From Chitinophaga lutea (GTDB lineage Bacteria; Bacteroidota; Bacteroidia; Chitinophagales; Chitinophagaceae), in the NCBI RefSeq assembly GCF_003813775.1, contig NZ_RPDH01000001.1:1116001-1180000 (forward strand): a stretch of 64,000 bases of DNA, in the 5' to 3' direction. Shown piece after piece: positions 62,686-64,000 of this stretch. The notes beneath the pieces are model-generated. The model saw nothing but the letters and a program-made list of their open reading frames with translations, ran no database searches and was not told the DNA's origin. Both the position numbers and the translations under genes were made by a program. Positions within the stretch are counted from its first letter, which is position 1. Each line of letters begins with the position of its first letter.

Positions 62686-64000
62686 ATGAAATTTACAAAC
62701 AGCGGAATATACATTGCGGGCATTTGCGCGCTCTTATCCTCTCCATTCAAAACCAGGGCGCAAACAGGCGCCGGACAGGTGGTGGGCAAATACAAAAACG
62801 TGTTTACAGCCCCGCCCGCCAGAACGCCTGCTAGCGTTGCCGTTGACGGGCCGCTGCTGGGGAATGGCTTTGCCGCCGCGGCCATGGCAGGGCGCCCCGA
62901 ACAACAAACCTATTATCTTTCCAGGAACGATTTCTGGCGCCTGAAATCAGGGTTCAACGAATCCTATCCCGCCGTACTGGGTAAACTGGAAATTTTAATC
63001 CCCGAACTGAAAGGCGCGTCCTACCGCGTGGAGCAGGATTTGTTCCGGGCTGTCACTATCGCCGATTTCAAAAAACAGGACACTTCCATACGAATAACAT
63101 CCATGATGGCGGCCAAAAATGATTGGCTTGTTATCGACATAACGAACAGCGGCCATGTTCTCCTGAAGGGGAAGGTATCATTAAGCCTGCCTGGAGCCGA
63201 CCAGTTTCACATAGCCCATCCCGCCGTGAATAAATTCGTGGATACCGTTTCGTCGGGCGATAATGGACAGGGTACACAATGGATATTACGAGGGTTCCGG
63301 CAAGGTGTGGATATACCTTCCAACGCGGCAGCCGCAGTAAGAATATTGGGGAAGTCATCGAACGGGTTTACTATCTCTCCGGGAAAAACCATTACACTCG
63401 TTTGTGTATTTACCAGTAATATGCAAGCAAATGACTGCCTGCAGGCCGCCCGGCAACAGGCGCAGCAGGCCGGCAATGCCGCAGTTGCAAAAATCCGCAG
63501 GGAACATGCCGCCTGGTGGAGCCACTTCTGGAATGAAAGTTTTGTAGATATCGGCGATTCCTTGATCGAACAACAATATTACAAGTCGCAATACACCATG
63601 GCCTCCTGCAGCCGCGATCCAAAGTTCCCTCCCGGTATTTTCGGAAGTTGGGTGACGCGGGAACTGCCGGCATGGAATGGCGATTATCATCTCAACTATA
63701 ATTACTCCGCGCCGTTCTACGCCCTCTATTCATCCAATCATTTACAACAGGCATCGCCCTACGAAACGCCGCTGATCGATTTTATATCCAGGGGCAAATA
63801 TTATGCGGAAAAAATTACCGGCATCGCCGACGGCGTCTTGTATCCTGTTGGCATTGGCCCATTGGGCATCGAAAGCACCAGGAAGAATGACATCATGCGC
63901 AAAAGCTTTGGTGGATACATCACTGGCGGGCAGACGGAAGATGAAGGATTGTTTTTCGGGCAAAAAAGCAACGCGGCTTATTGCGTCACCAATCTTTCCA
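62686..64000 (+). CDS. GH95-like six-hairpin glycosidase, partial
   Basis: The frame is open from the ATG at 62686 to the right window edge (438 codons), so the C-terminal part is missing. A signal peptide (SGIYIAGICALLSSPFKTRA) is followed by a beta-sandwich domain. The segments AAWWSHFWNESFVDIGDSLI, YYKSQYTMASCSRDPKFPPG, IFGSWVTRELPAWNGDYHLN and YNYSAPFYALYSSNH match the (alpha/alpha)6 core pattern of GH95-type and related enzymes (pPG-x-FG-W then W-x-GDYH-N-N). GH95 members act on alpha-L-fucose or alpha-L-galactose residues. Catalytic residues lie further downstream and cannot be checked here. Confidence 0.78.
   Translation, partial: MKFTNSGIYIAGICALLSSPFKTRAQTGAGQVVGKYKNVFTAPPARTPASVAVDGPLLGNGFAAAAMAGRPEQQTYYLSRNDFWRLKSGFNESYPAVLGKLEILIPELKGASYRVEQDLFRAVTIADFKKQDTSIRITSMMAAKNDWLVIDITNSGHVLLKGKVSLSLPGADQFHIAHPAVNKFVDTVSSGDNGQGTQWILRGFRQGVDIPSNAAAAVRILGKSSNGFTISPGKTITLVCVFTSNMQANDCLQAARQQAQQAGNAAVAKIRREHAAWWSHFWNESFVDIGDSLIEQQYYKSQYTMASCSRDPKFPPGIFGSWVTRELPAWNGDYHLNYNYSAPFYALYSSNHLQQASPYETPLIDFISRGKYYAEKITGIADGVLYPVGIGPLGIESTRKNDIMRKSFGGYITGGQTEDEGLFFGQKSNAAYCVTNLS

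Overview
The window looks like chromosomal DNA from a Bacteroidota soil or plant-associated saprophyte, most likely Chitinophagaceae (Chitinophaga-like). The grounds are three SusC/SusD pairs, a secreted protein with a type IX secretion (T9SS) sorting domain, an ECF sigma/FecR/STN-SusC cascade, promoters that fit the TTTG...TAnnTTTG consensus, and starts without Shine-Dalgarno sequences. I see no tRNA, rRNA, CRISPR array, transposase or prophage module.

Layout. (1) 1-10.6 kb, minus strand: a polysaccharide utilisation locus (PUL) with a GH63-type hydrolase (cut by the window edge), a GH2 beta-galactosidase, SusD, SusC and a membrane-spanning TPR-HTH regulator. (2) 10.8-18.5 kb, minus: a three-gene operon (lipoprotein, T9SS-secreted Asp-box/ricin protein, heme-type TonB receptor) beside a second TPR-HTH regulator. 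(3) 18.7-22.1 kb, plus: an operon of uncharacterised membrane proteins and lipoproteins. It is followed by a tandem array made of copies of the last gene's own 3' end. A second, more decayed array of the same kind follows the small gene at 22.35 kb. (4) 23.0-24.8 kb: a CE15-like esterase and a small secreted protein. (5) 25.0-38.5 kb: a DeoR regulator divergent from an eight-gene operon: SusC, SusD, tachylectin-like lipoprotein, MurQ, Tat-exported DegT-type PLP protein, ceramidase-fold protein with a nested propeller, FucP-type transporter and BadF-type sugar kinase. Its core parallels the MurNAc uptake/kinase/etherase pathway of Tannerella forsythia, so it reads as an amino-sugar or peptidoglycan-fragment PUL. 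(6) 38.7-47.8 kb: beta-helix protein, DUF4240 protein, GH106-type rhamnosidase, universal stress protein, GH97. (7) 48.0-52.7 kb: a class C beta-lactamase-fold hydrolase under a promoter with paired palindromes, a small membrane protein and a LytS/LytTR two-component pair. (8) 52.8-62.2 kb, minus: sigma factor, FecR, STN-SusC, SusD, arylsulfotransferase-like propeller and diheme cytochrome c. (9) From 62.7 kb: a GH95-like hydrolase cut by the right edge.

Common logic: most of the window is a set of self-contained glycan or ligand acquisition units, each with its own type of regulator: TPR-HTH one-component, DeoR repressor, or ECF sigma/anti-sigma. The least explained items are the MurNAc-type operon with its exported PLP enzyme and nested ceramidase, the two gene-3'-end-derived tandem arrays, the sulfotransferase/cytochrome pair attached to a SusCD system, and a TGTAGA-N5-TGTAGA element found next to both TPR-HTH regulators.
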